From Streptosporangium sp. NBC_01756 (GTDB lineage Bacteria > Actinomycetota > Actinomycetes > Streptosporangiales > Streptosporangiaceae): a stretch of 64,000 bases of DNA. The notes under the pieces were generated by a model. That model did no database searches, had not been told where the DNA came from, and saw only the letters and a program-made list of their open reading frames with translations. The DNA is taken from NCBI RefSeq assembly GCF_035917975.1, contig NZ_CP109130.1, positions 1,984,001-2,048,000 of the forward strand, given 5' to 3'. The position numbers and the translations under genes are program-made. The number at the start of each line of letters is the position of its first letter. Positions within the stretch are counted from its first letter, which is position 1. Positions 27,174-35,408 of the stretch are shown here, piece by piece.

Positions 27174-28835
27174 TCAGCCCAGCCAGGTGTCGTAGAAGGT
27201 GACCGCGCCGTACGCGTGGTCCCAGCCCAGGCCCTGGACCTTCTTCTGGAAGGACACCAGGCTCGGCCGGTTGTACAGCGGGACGGCCGGCGCGAGCTCG
27301 ATCAGCCGTGCCTGCGCCCGGGCGTAGAGATCGGCTCTCGCCTTGCCGTCGGTGGTCTCCCGGGCCTGCTTGAGGAGCTTGTCGAGCGGGCCGTCGGACA
27401 GCCGGGTGGTGTTCTGACCGCGCCGCTCGTCGGTGGTGATGTTGTCCGAGGCGTACTGGATCCACAGCACGTCGGCGGTGTTCGTGGTCCAGATGCCGAC
27501 CGAGATGTCGAAGTCGCCGGTGGCCGTGCGGTCCGAGGCGACCTGGGCGGTGACGTTCTGGATCTGGATGTCGATGCCGGCCTTGGCCGCGGCGGCCTGG
27601 GTCTGCACCAGGATCTGGGTGTTCTGCGGGTTGACGCCGGTGTCGAGGGCGATCGCGGTCAGGCGTCTGCCGTCCTTGGTGCGGATGCCGTCGGCGCCCT
27701 TGGCCGTCCAACCGGCCTCGTCGAGCAGCCGGCCGGCCTCGGCCGGGTCGTAGCCGATCCGGCCTTCGAGAGCGCTGGCGTAGTCGGGTGTCGACGGCGT
27801 GACGAACCCGGTCGCGATCTTCCACTGGCCGAACGAGACGCTGTCGATGATCGCCTTGCGGTCGACGGCGAGCGTCAGTGCCTGCCGTACCTTGACGTCG
27901 TCGAAGGGCGCCCGGCCGGTGTTGCGCCAGATGGAGAACGGGTGCCCGGGACGGTCGACGGTGCTGAACCCGAGGTCCGGGTTGGCCTTGACGTCCTCGA
28001 CGTTGGAGGGCGGGGTGTTGTCGATGACGTTCACCTCACCGGACAGCAGGGCGTTGTAGCGGGTGGCGTCCTCGCCCAGGAAGCGGATCTCCAGGCCGTC
28101 CAGGTAGGCGGGCCCGGTGTGCCCGGCGCCGGGCGGCCCCCAGGTGTAGTCCGGGTTCTTGCGGTAGGTGATGCTCTGGCCCTTGGTCCACTTGTCGAAG
28201 ACGAACGGCCCCGAGCCGATCGGGTGCTCGCAGGTGCTCTGCGGGGCCTCCTTGATCTGCTTGGGCGAGATCATCGCCAGGTAGGACTGGGCGAGCACGT
28301 TCAGGAACGGTGAGTACGGCGCGGACAGGTGGACCTCAAGGGTGTGCTCGTCGATGACCTTGCTGTCCTCATACGGCGCGATGTAGGCCGCCGCCAGCGG
28401 CGACTTCGTCGCCGGGTCCTTCATGTGCTCGAAGTTGGTCTTGAGCGCCTCGGCGTCCCAGCGGGCGCCGTCGTGGAACTTCACCCCCTCGCGCAGCGTG
28501 AAGGTGTAGGTCAGCCCGTCGTCGGAGACCTTCCAGCGCTCCGCCAGCCACGGCTGGAGCTTGCCGGTGGCGTCCTGCCAGAGCAGGGAGTCGAAGATCG
28601 GGCGGTCGATGACCGTGGTGTTGGTGGTGCTGAGCTGATGCGGGTCGAGGCAGGTCGGCTCGTCGGCGTTCTCGCCGAGCACGAGGCTGCCGCCGGGTCT
28701 GGGGGCGCCGCCGCCCGGGACGGCGGCGGCGGAGACGTCACCGGAGCCGGAGGCGTTGTCGGAACCGCAGGCGGTCAGCGCCACCAGGGACGCGAGGAGC
28801 GTCGCGGCGAGCAGCGGTTTCGGACTGGTGAACAT
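27174..28835 (-). CDS. Peptide-type substrate-binding lipoprotein (first gene of operon)
   Basis: The protein has 553 residues from ATG 28835, with GAAGGA just upstream. The lipobox is LTAC with acylated Cys23. The SBP_bac_5 body parallels the next gene, with short blocks of identity and diverged ends (the ligand-facing central and C-terminal regions differ). Having two receptors for one permease suggests two related ligands. It is the first structural gene after the Cys-ended leader peptide and one base from the next gene. Confidence 0.92.
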   Translation of the reverse strand: MFTSPKPLLAATLLASLVALTACGSDNASGSGDVSAAAVPGGGAPRPGGSLVLGENADEPTCLDPHQLSTTNTTVIDRPIFDSLLWQDATGKLQPWLAERWKVSDDGLTYTFTLREGVKFHDGARWDAEALKTNFEHMKDPATKSPLAAAYIAPYEDSKVIDEHTLEVHLSAPYSPFLNVLAQSYLAMISPKQIKEAPQSTCEHPIGSGPFVFDKWTKGQSITYRKNPDYTWGPPGAGHTGPAYLDGLEIRFLGEDATRYNALLSGEVNVIDNTPPSNVEDVKANPDLGFSTVDRPGHPFSIWRNTGRAPFDDVKVRQALTLAVDRKAIIDSVSFGQWKIATGFVTPSTPDYASALEGRIGYDPAEAGRLLDEAGWTAKGADGIRTKDGRRLTAIALDTGVNPQNTQILVQTQAAAAKAGIDIQIQNVTAQVASDRTATGDFDISVGIWTTNTADVLWIQYASDNITTDERRGQNTTRLSDGPLDKLLKQARETTDGKARADLYARAQARLIELAPAVPLYNRPSLVSFQKKVQGLGWDHAYGAVTFYDTWLG

Positions 28836-28885
28836 GGAGGTCCTTCGTCGGGGGGGGACTAGTGGCGTCGCGTGGGATGCGTGCG

Positions 28886-28957
28886 TCAACAGCGGCCGCC
28901 GGCCGTCCGGAGGAAGTCCACGACGCGGCGCCGGACCAGCTGTGTGCCTCGGCTCAT
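28886..28957 (-). CDS. Putative Cys-ended leader peptide of the sulfur operon
   Basis: A 23-residue ORF, ATG 28957 to TGA 28886, reads MSRGTQLVRRR then VVDFLRTAGGRC. The layout (hydrophobic/Arg start, VDFLRTA-like middle, terminal Cys) matches the actinobacterial putative leader peptides that precede sulfur-assimilation operons. Codon 23, the last, is the only Cys. It ends 50 bases before the first binding protein start. No ribosome site is present and a promoter lies so close that transcription may start at the ATG. Translation stalling at Cys when cysteine is scarce would then control the operon. Confidence 0.7.
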   Translation of the reverse strand: MSRGTQLVRRRVVDFLRTAGGRC

Positions 28958-28965
28958 GGCGACCG

Positions 28966-28995
28966 ACTTTAAGCACCGAATGTCATATGTGTCAT
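28966..28995 (-). promoter_or_regulatory. Candidate promoter of the leader peptide and sulfur operon
   Basis: On the minus strand a -35-like ATGACA (28990-28995) and a -10-like TAAAGT (28966-28971) are 18 bp apart. The -10 ends 8 bases before the leader ATG, so the transcript would start at or next to the ATG. Flanking CATATGTG and CACATATT near 28984 and 29012 could be an activator or repressor site between the divergent operons. Confidence 0.5.
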
Positions 28996-29080
28996 GGCAT
29001 TGTGAGACGAATCACATATTGCCTACCTGTTTTGCAGGGATTAGGTTGACCCTAACGTAACGAGCAGAACGGACGGCATC

Positions 29081-30304
29081 ATGAGCATCGACAGCGCGCA
29101 CTCGCGCGCTCCAGGCAGACCGGCCGCGCATGTGATCACCGACGACGCCGAGGCACTGGCCGTGGCCCGCGAGCTGGCGGAGGAGTTCGCCGTGGAGGCG
29201 GCCCTGCGCGACGCGGAACGCCGCCTGCCGGGGCCGGAGCTCGACCGGCTGTCGGCCAGTGGCCTGCTCGGGGTCACCGTGCCGCGCGAGTACGGCGGAG
29301 CCGACGTCGGCGCACGGACCATCGCGGAGGTGTTCCGGCTGCTGGCCGCCGCCGACCCGAACATCGCGCAGATCCCGCAGAGCCACATCGTCTACGTCAA
29401 CGTGCTGCGGCAGCAGGGCACCGGGGAACAGCAGGAGTTCTTCTTCGGCGAGGTGCTGGCGGGCAGGCGGTTCGGCAACGCCCAGTCGGAGGCCGGCACG
29501 AAGCACGTCCAGGACTACCGGACCCGGCTGGTCCCCGACGGGGCAGGCGGCTACCTGCTGAACGGGACCAAGAACTACAGCACCGGCGCGCTGTTCGCCG
29601 ACTGGATCCCGGTCCTCGCCCGGCACCAAGACGACACCCTGCACGTCGCGTACGTGCCGCGCGACGCCTCCGGGCTGACCGTGATCGACGACTGGGCCGG
29701 CATGGGACAGCGCACCACCGCCAGCGGCACCGTACGCCTTGACGACGTGCCCGTACCCGCCTCCCGTGTGGTGCCCCACCACCTGACCTTCACCGGTCCG
29801 CAGCTGCACGGGGCGCTCGCGCAGCTGCTGCACACCGCGATCGACGTGGGCATCGCCGGCGGCGCGCTGGAGGAGGCGGCCGCGTTCGTGCGGACCAAGG
29901 CCCGGCCGTGGTTCGAGAGCGGCGTGGCGAACGCCGCCGACGACCCCCTCGTCATCCAGCGGGTCGGCGAGCTCGCCGTCAAGGTGCGCGCCGCCGAGGC
30001 GTTGCTGGACGCGGCGGGCAGCGCGGTCGACGCGGCCCGGGCGGACCTGACCGACGCCTCGGCCGCCGCCGCCTCGATCGCGGTGGCCACCGCGAAGGCG
30101 TATGCCGACCCGGTCGCGGTCGAGCTGGGTGGCGCCGTCTTCGAACTGGGCGGCACCCGATCCAGCCTGGACGGGCTCAACCTGAACCGTTACTGGCGCA
30201 ACGCCCGGACCCACACCCTGCACGACCCGGCCCGCTGGAAGATCCAGCACATCGGACGGTACGTCCTCAACGGACAGCTGCCTCCCCGGCACGGCCTTCT
30301 CTGA
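29081..30304 (+). CDS. sfnB: SfnB family sulfur-acquisition oxidoreductase
   Basis: The protein has 407 residues and is homologous to the gene at 20872 (same blocks: GVTVPREYGGADV, GTKNYSTGALFADWIPV, GMGQRTTASGTV, LNLNRYWRNARTHTLHD). The start is ATG 29081, divergent from the leader peptide. It heads the rightward operon with the SsuD-like and a third SfnB-type gene. Predicted role: FMNH2-dependent attack on an organosulfur intermediate, in the cytoplasm. About 245 bases of regulatory DNA separate the two operons. Confidence 0.9.
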   Translation: MSIDSAHSRAPGRPAAHVITDDAEALAVARELAEEFAVEAALRDAERRLPGPELDRLSASGLLGVTVPREYGGADVGARTIAEVFRLLAAADPNIAQIPQSHIVYVNVLRQQGTGEQQEFFFGEVLAGRRFGNAQSEAGTKHVQDYRTRLVPDGAGGYLLNGTKNYSTGALFADWIPVLARHQDDTLHVAYVPRDASGLTVIDDWAGMGQRTTASGTVRLDDVPVPASRVVPHHLTFTGPQLHGALAQLLHTAIDVGIAGGALEEAAAFVRTKARPWFESGVANAADDPLVIQRVGELAVKVRAAEALLDAAGSAVDAARADLTDASAAAASIAVATAKAYADPVAVELGGAVFELGGTRSSLDGLNLNRYWRNARTHTLHDPARWKIQHIGRYVLNGQLPPRHGLL

Positions 30305-30359
30305 CCCGGCCTTCACCGACCGGCACGGCCTTCTCTGACCTTCGCCACCGGCACGGCCT
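30286..30359. repeat. 21-bp direct repeat after the SfnB stop codon
   Basis: CCGGCACGGCCTTCTCTGACC, the last codons and stop of the upstream gene, recurs at 30320-30340 and partly at 30348-30359. It looks like slippage duplication of the gene end in the short intergenic region before ssuD. Confidence 0.75.
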
Positions 30360-30378
30360 CCTCCAAAAGGAAACACCG

Positions 30379-31536
30379 ATGACTCTGACGTTCCACTGGT
30401 TCCTGCCCACCTACGGCGACAGCCGTGACATCGTCGGCGGCGGCCACGGGCTCCCCGCGGGATCGGCCGGCGGCGCCCGGCCCGCCACCCTGGCCTACCT
30501 GCGCCAGATCGTGCACGCCGCCGAGCAGCTCGGCTTCGTCGGGGCGCTGACCCCCACCGGCGCCTGGTGCGAGGACGCCTGGCTGACGACCGCGATGCTC
30601 GCCGAGACCACCGAGCGGCTGAAATTCCTGGTCGCCTTCCGGCCGGGCCTGATCACCCCGACGCTCGCCGCCCAGATGGCCGCCACCTTCCAGCGGCACT
30701 CCGAGGGGCGGCTGCTGCTCAACGTCGTCACCGGCGGGGAGAGCCACGAGCAGCGCGCGTACGGCGACTTCCTGGACAAGGACGCGCGGTACGCGCGGGC
30801 CGACGAGTTCCTGCACATCGTGCGGGCGCTGTGGCGGGGCGAGACGGTCGACTTCACCGGCGAGCACCTGCGGGTCGAGGAGGCGCGGCTGAACCGGCTG
30901 CCCGACCCGGTGCCCGACGTCTACTTCGGCGGTTCCTCCGCCGCGGCGGGACGGGTCGCCGCCCGCCACGTCGACGCCTACCTCACCTGGGGCGAGCCGC
31001 CCACCGCCGTGGCCGAGAAGATCGCCTGGGTGAACGGGCTGGCCGCGGCCGAGGGCCGTACCCTCAGGCAGGGCATCCGGCTGCACGTGATCAGCAGGGA
31101 CACCAGCGAGCAGGCGTGGGCGCAGGCGGGCCGGCTCCTCGACGGCATCGACTCCGCCACCCTCGAAAACGTGCAGGCCGGGCTTGCCCGCAGCGAGTCC
31201 GAGGGACAGAAGCGGATGCTCGCGCTGCACGGCGGCAGCCGCGACAAGCTGGAGATCTATCCCAACCTCTGGGCGGGCGTGGGCCTGGTCCGGGGTGGAG
31301 CGGGCACCGCGCTCGTGGGCAGCCACACCGAGGTCGCCGACCGCATCGAGGAGTACCACCGCCTCGGCATCACCGAGTTCATCCTCTCCGGCCATCCGCA
31401 CATCGAGGAGGCCTACTGGTTCGGCGAGGGCGTCCTGCCCATCCTGCGCAGCCGGGGACTCTGGCAGCACCCGCAGGCGTCGCAGGACGGCGGCGAGCCG
31501 GCCTCCGTCCCGTTCGCCCCGGCCGCCGCCCGATGA
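30379..31536 (+). CDS. ssuD: Alkanesulfonate monooxygenase-like LLM enzyme (SsuD family)
   Basis: The protein has 385 residues from ATG 30379, with AAAAGGA upstream. SsuD features are FHWFLPTYGDSRDIVGG at the N-terminus, GALTPTGAWCEDAW, FLVAFRPGLITPTLAAQMAAT, NVVTGGESHEQRAYG, and DVYFGGSSAAAGRVAARHVDAYLTWGEP. These belong to the FMNH2-dependent enzymes cleaving the C-S bond of alkanesulfonates to aldehyde and sulfite. The C-terminal LVGSHTEVADRIEEYHRLGI is also as in the family. No SsuE reductase or SsuABC transporter is adjacent. A peptide-type transporter sits in the divergent operon. Confidence 0.92.
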   Translation: MTLTFHWFLPTYGDSRDIVGGGHGLPAGSAGGARPATLAYLRQIVHAAEQLGFVGALTPTGAWCEDAWLTTAMLAETTERLKFLVAFRPGLITPTLAAQMAATFQRHSEGRLLLNVVTGGESHEQRAYGDFLDKDARYARADEFLHIVRALWRGETVDFTGEHLRVEEARLNRLPDPVPDVYFGGSSAAAGRVAARHVDAYLTWGEPPTAVAEKIAWVNGLAAAEGRTLRQGIRLHVISRDTSEQAWAQAGRLLDGIDSATLENVQAGLARSESEGQKRMLALHGGSRDKLEIYPNLWAGVGLVRGGAGTALVGSHTEVADRIEEYHRLGITEFILSGHPHIEEAYWFGEGVLPILRSRGLWQHPQASQDGGEPASVPFAPAAAR

Positions 31537-32810
31537 GCACGCCGACCCCGGGCGCTCCCGGCCCCGGTGCGACGGACGCGGGCACCGCCGGCCCGGGTGT
31601 GGCCGACCCGGGCGCTCCCGACCTCGGTGCGACGGACGCGGGCACCGCCGGCCCGAATGTGACTGACCTTTACCGGCGTGCCGCCGAGATCCTGCCCGAG
31701 CTCGCCGACGGCGCCGCCGAACGCGAGCGCGAGCGCGTACTGCCGCACGCGCAGATCCGCAGGATCGCGGCCGCGGGGCTGTTCACCTTCAGGATCCCCC
31801 GCGAGTACGGCGGGGCGGGCTCGTCGGCGCAGGAGCTGTTCCGCTTCCTCATCGACCTGGCCACGGCCGACTCGAACATCGCGCAGGCGGTCCGCTCGTC
31901 CTTCGGACGGGTGGAGAGCCTGCTGGCGGGATCGGAGCACGAGCGGGAGAAGTGGTACCCGCGCTTCCTGGCTGGCGATGTCTTCGGCAACGCGGGCTGG
32001 GAGGTTGGCGGGGCCAACGGGGCCGTCCGTTCGCGGATCACCCGGCACCGTGACCACTTCAGGGTCAACGGCAGCAAGTACTACAGCACGGGCGCGCTGT
32101 ACGCCGACTGGATCGGCGCCGCCGCCCTCGACGACGACGGGGAGAAGGTGTTCTTCACGCTGCCCCGCGACCGGGAGGGGCTGCGGCTCGTCGACGACTT
32201 CGACGGCGTCGGGCAGCGGCTGACCGCCAGCGGCACGACGGACCTCCACGACGTGACCGTCTATCCGGACGAGATCATCAAGCCTGACGGCCGGGCGGGA
32301 CGCTCCCCCGTCACGCCCTTCCTGCAGCTGTATCTCGCCGCGGTCGAGGCGGGCATCGCCAGGAACGCGCTCGCCGACGCGGTGGCCTTCGCCCGGGAAC
32401 GTGCCAGGCCCATCGCGCACAGCAGCGCGGAGCGCTCGGTGGACGATCCGTACGTCCAGCTCGCGGTGGGAGAGATCTCGGCGAGGAGTTACGCCGCCGA
32501 GGCCGCGGTGCTGCGCGCGGCGGCCGCGATCGACCGGGCCTGGGAGTCCGGGCTACGGCCCGACCTGCTGACGGAGGCGTCCGTGGAGGCCGCCCAGGCG
32601 CAGTTCTTCGCCGTGGAGTCCGCGCTGAAGGCGGCCGAGCTGCTCTTCGACGTCGGTGGCGGCTCGGCCGTCGCACGTGGTCACAACCTCGACCGGCACT
32701 GGCGCAACGCGCGTACGGTCGCCAACCACAACCCGCGTCACTGGAAGGCGGGGGTGGTCGGCGCCTACCGGCTCAACGGCACCGAACCACCGGTGAACGG
32801 GCTGTTCTAG
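31533..32810 (+). CDS. SfnB/acyl-CoA dehydrogenase-fold oxidoreductase, third paralogue
   Basis: The protein has 425 residues and overlaps ssuD by 4 bp (ATGA). Residues about 1-45 form a low-complexity Gly/Ala/Pro/Thr tail made by a 60-bp tandem duplication. The acyl-CoA dehydrogenase fold starts at TDLYRRAAEILPELA: FRIPREYGGAGSSAQ, GSKYYSTGALYADWIGAAAL, GVGQRLTASGTT and HNLDRHWRNARTVANHNPRHWK. It differs from the other two paralogues in this window, so it may act on another step or substrate. It is the last gene of the rightward sulfur operon. Confidence 0.88.
   Translation: MSTPTPGAPGPGATDAGTAGPGVADPGAPDLGATDAGTAGPNVTDLYRRAAEILPELADGAAERERERVLPHAQIRRIAAAGLFTFRIPREYGGAGSSAQELFRFLIDLATADSNIAQAVRSSFGRVESLLAGSEHEREKWYPRFLAGDVFGNAGWEVGGANGAVRSRITRHRDHFRVNGSKYYSTGALYADWIGAAALDDDGEKVFFTLPRDREGLRLVDDFDGVGQRLTASGTTDLHDVTVYPDEIIKPDGRAGRSPVTPFLQLYLAAVEAGIARNALADAVAFARERARPIAHSSAERSVDDPYVQLAVGEISARSYAAEAAVLRAAAAIDRAWESGLRPDLLTEASVEAAQAQFFAVESALKAAELLFDVGGGSAVARGHNLDRHWRNARTVANHNPRHWKAGVVGAYRLNGTEPPVNGLF
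31551..31655. repeat. 60-bp in-frame duplication at the start of the third SfnB-type gene
   Basis: The 60 bases from 31551 recur from 31611 with few changes, giving two copies of a 20-residue segment that ends GATDAGTAGP. It changes only the N-terminal tail. Confidence 0.8.
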
Positions 32811-33072
32811 CTCCCCGGCGGCCGTCCGCCCAGGCCCGTGGCACCGGTGCGGTCCGCGGGGACGTGGTCAGCGGCGGACGATCATCGTGCCGGTGTTCTC
32901 GCCCGCGGCACCCCGGGGAAGGCCTGCGGCGCGTTCTCCGGCCGTCTCCTTCCCGTCCGCGGGATGGAAGTTCAAGGGACGTATGGGGCCGTGGTGTCTT
33001 GCCGAATGCGCCCGCAGATGGCACGTTCGAAGGTGGCTCTGCCGACGAAGTCTTGGGGGTGCTTTCCCGGCC
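32811..33072. other. Intergenic region before the P450 gene
   Basis: About 260 bases with no gene that I can support. The P450 reading frame is open upstream but lacks family sequence there. Confidence 0.4.
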
Positions 33073-34284
33073 ATGGACGACCACACCACCGGATTCAGCG
33101 ACCACACCGACGATGACCTGCCGAAACTGCCGTTCGTGCGAGACAGCCCGCTCCGGGTGCCGGAGGCGTACCGCGCGCTGCGGGCCGCCCGGCCGGTGAC
33201 CCGGGTCCGGACCCGGGTGGGCGACGTCGTCTGGCTGGTCTCCGGCTACGAGGAGGCCAGGCAGGCCTTCGCCGATCAGCGTCTCGGCCGTTCGGCCCCC
33301 TTCCCGGAGCGGGCCGCCCGGATCTCCGACTCGGTCCTGATCGGCGGGCCGCGCGGCGACATCGCGACGGAGAAGGCCGATCACGACCGGATGCGCCGGA
33401 TGCTCGTGCCGGCCTTCTCGGCCCGCCGGATGACCGCGATGGAACCCCACGTCCAGCAGCTCGTCGACGGCCTGCTGGACCAGATGGCGGAGCTGCCGCG
33501 CCCGGCGGACCTGCGGCAGGAGCTCTCCCTGCCGCTGCCGGTGCTGGTGATCTGCGAGCTGCTCGGCGTGCCGTACGACGACCGCGCGCACTTCAGGAAG
33601 CTGGCCGACGCGATCACCGACCTGAGCGACCCGGAGCGCGCCGGGACGGCGATGGACGGGCTGACCGACTACACCCGCGCCCTCCTGATCGGCAAGCGGG
33701 CGCAACCGGCCGAGGACGTGTTCTCCGACCTGGCCACCATGGACGCGCCCGACGAGGAGGTCGCCAGGCTCGCCGCCGGGCTGCTGTTCGCCGGGCACGA
33801 GACGACGGCCAACCAGATCGACTACGGCACGCTGCTGCTGCTCACCAACCCGGAGCAGCGCGACGCCCTGCGCGCCGACCCGTCGCTGGCGGGGACGGCG
33901 GTGGAGGAGATAGTGCGGATGTCCGCACCAGGCGATCACGGCCTGCCCCGGTACGCCCATGAGGACGTGACCATCGGCGGCGTGACGATCCGGCGCGGTG
34001 AGGCGGTGCTGATCTCCACCGCGGCGGCCAACCGCGACGAGCGGGCGTTCCCCGAGCCCGAGCGTTTCGACATCGGCCGCGCCCTCGGCGACCCGCATCT
34101 CGGGTTCGGCTACGCGGGCCGCTACTGCATCGGGGCGAGCCTGGCCCGGGTGGAGCTCCGGACCGTGTTCGGCACCCTGTTCCGCCGCTTCCCGGACCTG
34201 GCGCTCGCCGTGCCCGCCGAGGAGCTGGTGGAGCGTGAGGCCTCCCTCACCGGGGGCTTCACCCGCATCCCGATCACCTGGTAG
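33073..34284 (+). CDS. Cytochrome P450
   Basis: The protein has 403 residues from ATG 33073. P450 signatures are the oxygen-activating I-helix LLFAGHETTANQ, the K-helix ExxR in EEIVRM, and the haem loop FGYAGRYCIGASLAR with the ligand Cys352. In the haem loop the usual FGxGxH/RxCxG has Ala at the second Gly position. The length and layout fit actinomycete class I enzymes (CYP105/107-like), needing ferredoxin and reductase, which are not encoded nearby. The substrate is unknown. The gene is monocistronic and convergent with the sugar ABC operon. Confidence 0.92.
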   Translation: MDDHTTGFSDHTDDDLPKLPFVRDSPLRVPEAYRALRAARPVTRVRTRVGDVVWLVSGYEEARQAFADQRLGRSAPFPERAARISDSVLIGGPRGDIATEKADHDRMRRMLVPAFSARRMTAMEPHVQQLVDGLLDQMAELPRPADLRQELSLPLPVLVICELLGVPYDDRAHFRKLADAITDLSDPERAGTAMDGLTDYTRALLIGKRAQPAEDVFSDLATMDAPDEEVARLAAGLLFAGHETTANQIDYGTLLLLTNPEQRDALRADPSLAGTAVEEIVRMSAPGDHGLPRYAHEDVTIGGVTIRRGEAVLISTAAANRDERAFPEPERFDIGRALGDPHLGFGYAGRYCIGASLARVELRTVFGTLFRRFPDLALAVPAEELVEREASLTGGFTRIPITW

Positions 34285-34313
34285 CGGGACACCGGACGTC
34301 GGGCGGCCGCGGA

Positions 34314-35408
34314 TCAGGCGTTCGTGGCCGCCCTCCTGGTGTTCAGCTGGTCGAACCCGACCGCGACGAGGATGAGCACACCGATGGCGATCTGGAGGTA
34401 GAAGGCGTTGATCGCCAGGAGGTTGCCGCCGTTGTTGAGGACTCCCATGATCAAGGCTCCGGTGGCGGCGCCGAGTGCGCTGCCCTTGGCGCCGAACAGG
34501 CTCGCGCCGCCGATGACGCAGGCGGCGATCGCATTGAGCTCGAAACCGGTGCCGGCGGTGGGGATGCCCGCCCCCAGCCGGGAGGCGAGCAGCACCCCGC
34601 CGAGCCCCGCGAGCAGACCGGAGATCGCATAGACCGAGATCGTCACCAGGCGCACGGGCACGCCCGCCAGGCGGGCTGACTCCGGGTTGGAGCCGACGGC
34701 GTAGATGTAGCGGCCGAAGACCGTGCGGGCGAGCACGAACCACATCACGCCGGTGACCAGTGCCGCGATGAGCAGCAGGTTGGGGATGCCGAGGATCGTG
34801 CCGTTGGCGATGTCCTGGAACGCGGTCGGCAGGCCCTGCACGGTCTGGGCATCGGTGGTGACCAGCACGATCCCACGGGCGATGCCGAGCATGCCCAGGG
34901 TCGCGATGAACGGTGGCAGCTTGGCCTGGGTCACCAGCAGGCCGTTGACGATCCCGAGCACGGTGCCGATCCCCACCCCGAGCAGCAACGCGGGCCAGAT
35001 GGGCATCCCGGCGACCAGGAACTGCGCGGTGGACGCGCCGGCCAGGCCGAGGACCGAACCGACCGACAGGTCGATCCCGGCGGTCAGGATGACCACGAGC
35101 TGGCCGACCGCGATGATTCCGAAGATCGCGACCTGCCGGGCCAGGTTGGCCAGGTTGTTGCCGGTGAGGAACTCGTCGCTGGCGAGCGTGAGCGCGCCGA
35201 CCGCCACGAGCAGCACGACGAGGCCGCCGCTCTCCCGTCCCGCGATGTCCCCCAGTGTGACGACCCGGCGCGGGGCCTCGGCTCTCGCCTTCGGTTCGGG
35301 CTCCGGCTCCCTGGCCCTGGGCACCGCGTCCGGCCCCGGCCCCTCACCCGCCGCCCGGCTGGTGATCGTGGTTGTGGTGATCGGCTCACGCCAGATCAGC
35401 TTAGGCAT
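34314..35408 (-). CDS. Ribose/xylose-type ABC transporter permease
   Basis: The protein has 364 residues. A charged N-terminal tail of about 55 residues precedes eight to ten membrane segments. The BPD_transp_2 (RbsC-like) signature is GAFQ-type: TGNNLANLARQVAIFGIIAVGQLVVIL, TAGIDLSVGSVLGLAG, and GNPESARLAG-like NPESARLAGVPVRLVTI. It is the last gene of a binding protein-ATPase-permease operon and overlaps the ATPase gene by 8 bp. It forms the channel for a pentose or related sugar. Confidence 0.92.
   Translation of the reverse strand: MPKLIWREPITTTTITSRAAGEGPGPDAVPRAREPEPEPKARAEAPRRVVTLGDIAGRESGGLVVLLVAVGALTLASDEFLTGNNLANLARQVAIFGIIAVGQLVVILTAGIDLSVGSVLGLAGASTAQFLVAGMPIWPALLLGVGIGTVLGIVNGLLVTQAKLPPFIATLGMLGIARGIVLVTTDAQTVQGLPTAFQDIANGTILGIPNLLLIAALVTGVMWFVLARTVFGRYIYAVGSNPESARLAGVPVRLVTISVYAISGLLAGLGGVLLASRLGAGIPTAGTGFELNAIAACVIGGASLFGAKGSALGAATGALIMGVLNNGGNLLAINAFYLQIAIGVLILVAVGFDQLNTRRAATNA

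Noticed and set aside
28872..29060. Plus-strand short ORFs before the rightward sulfur operon
   Set aside because: They lack ribosome sites, overlap the leftward promoter and have low third-position GC.
28836..29080. SAM-responsive riboswitch in the sulfur intergenic region
   Set aside because: I see no conserved SAM-riboswitch core or paired stems there. The leader peptide explains the region better.
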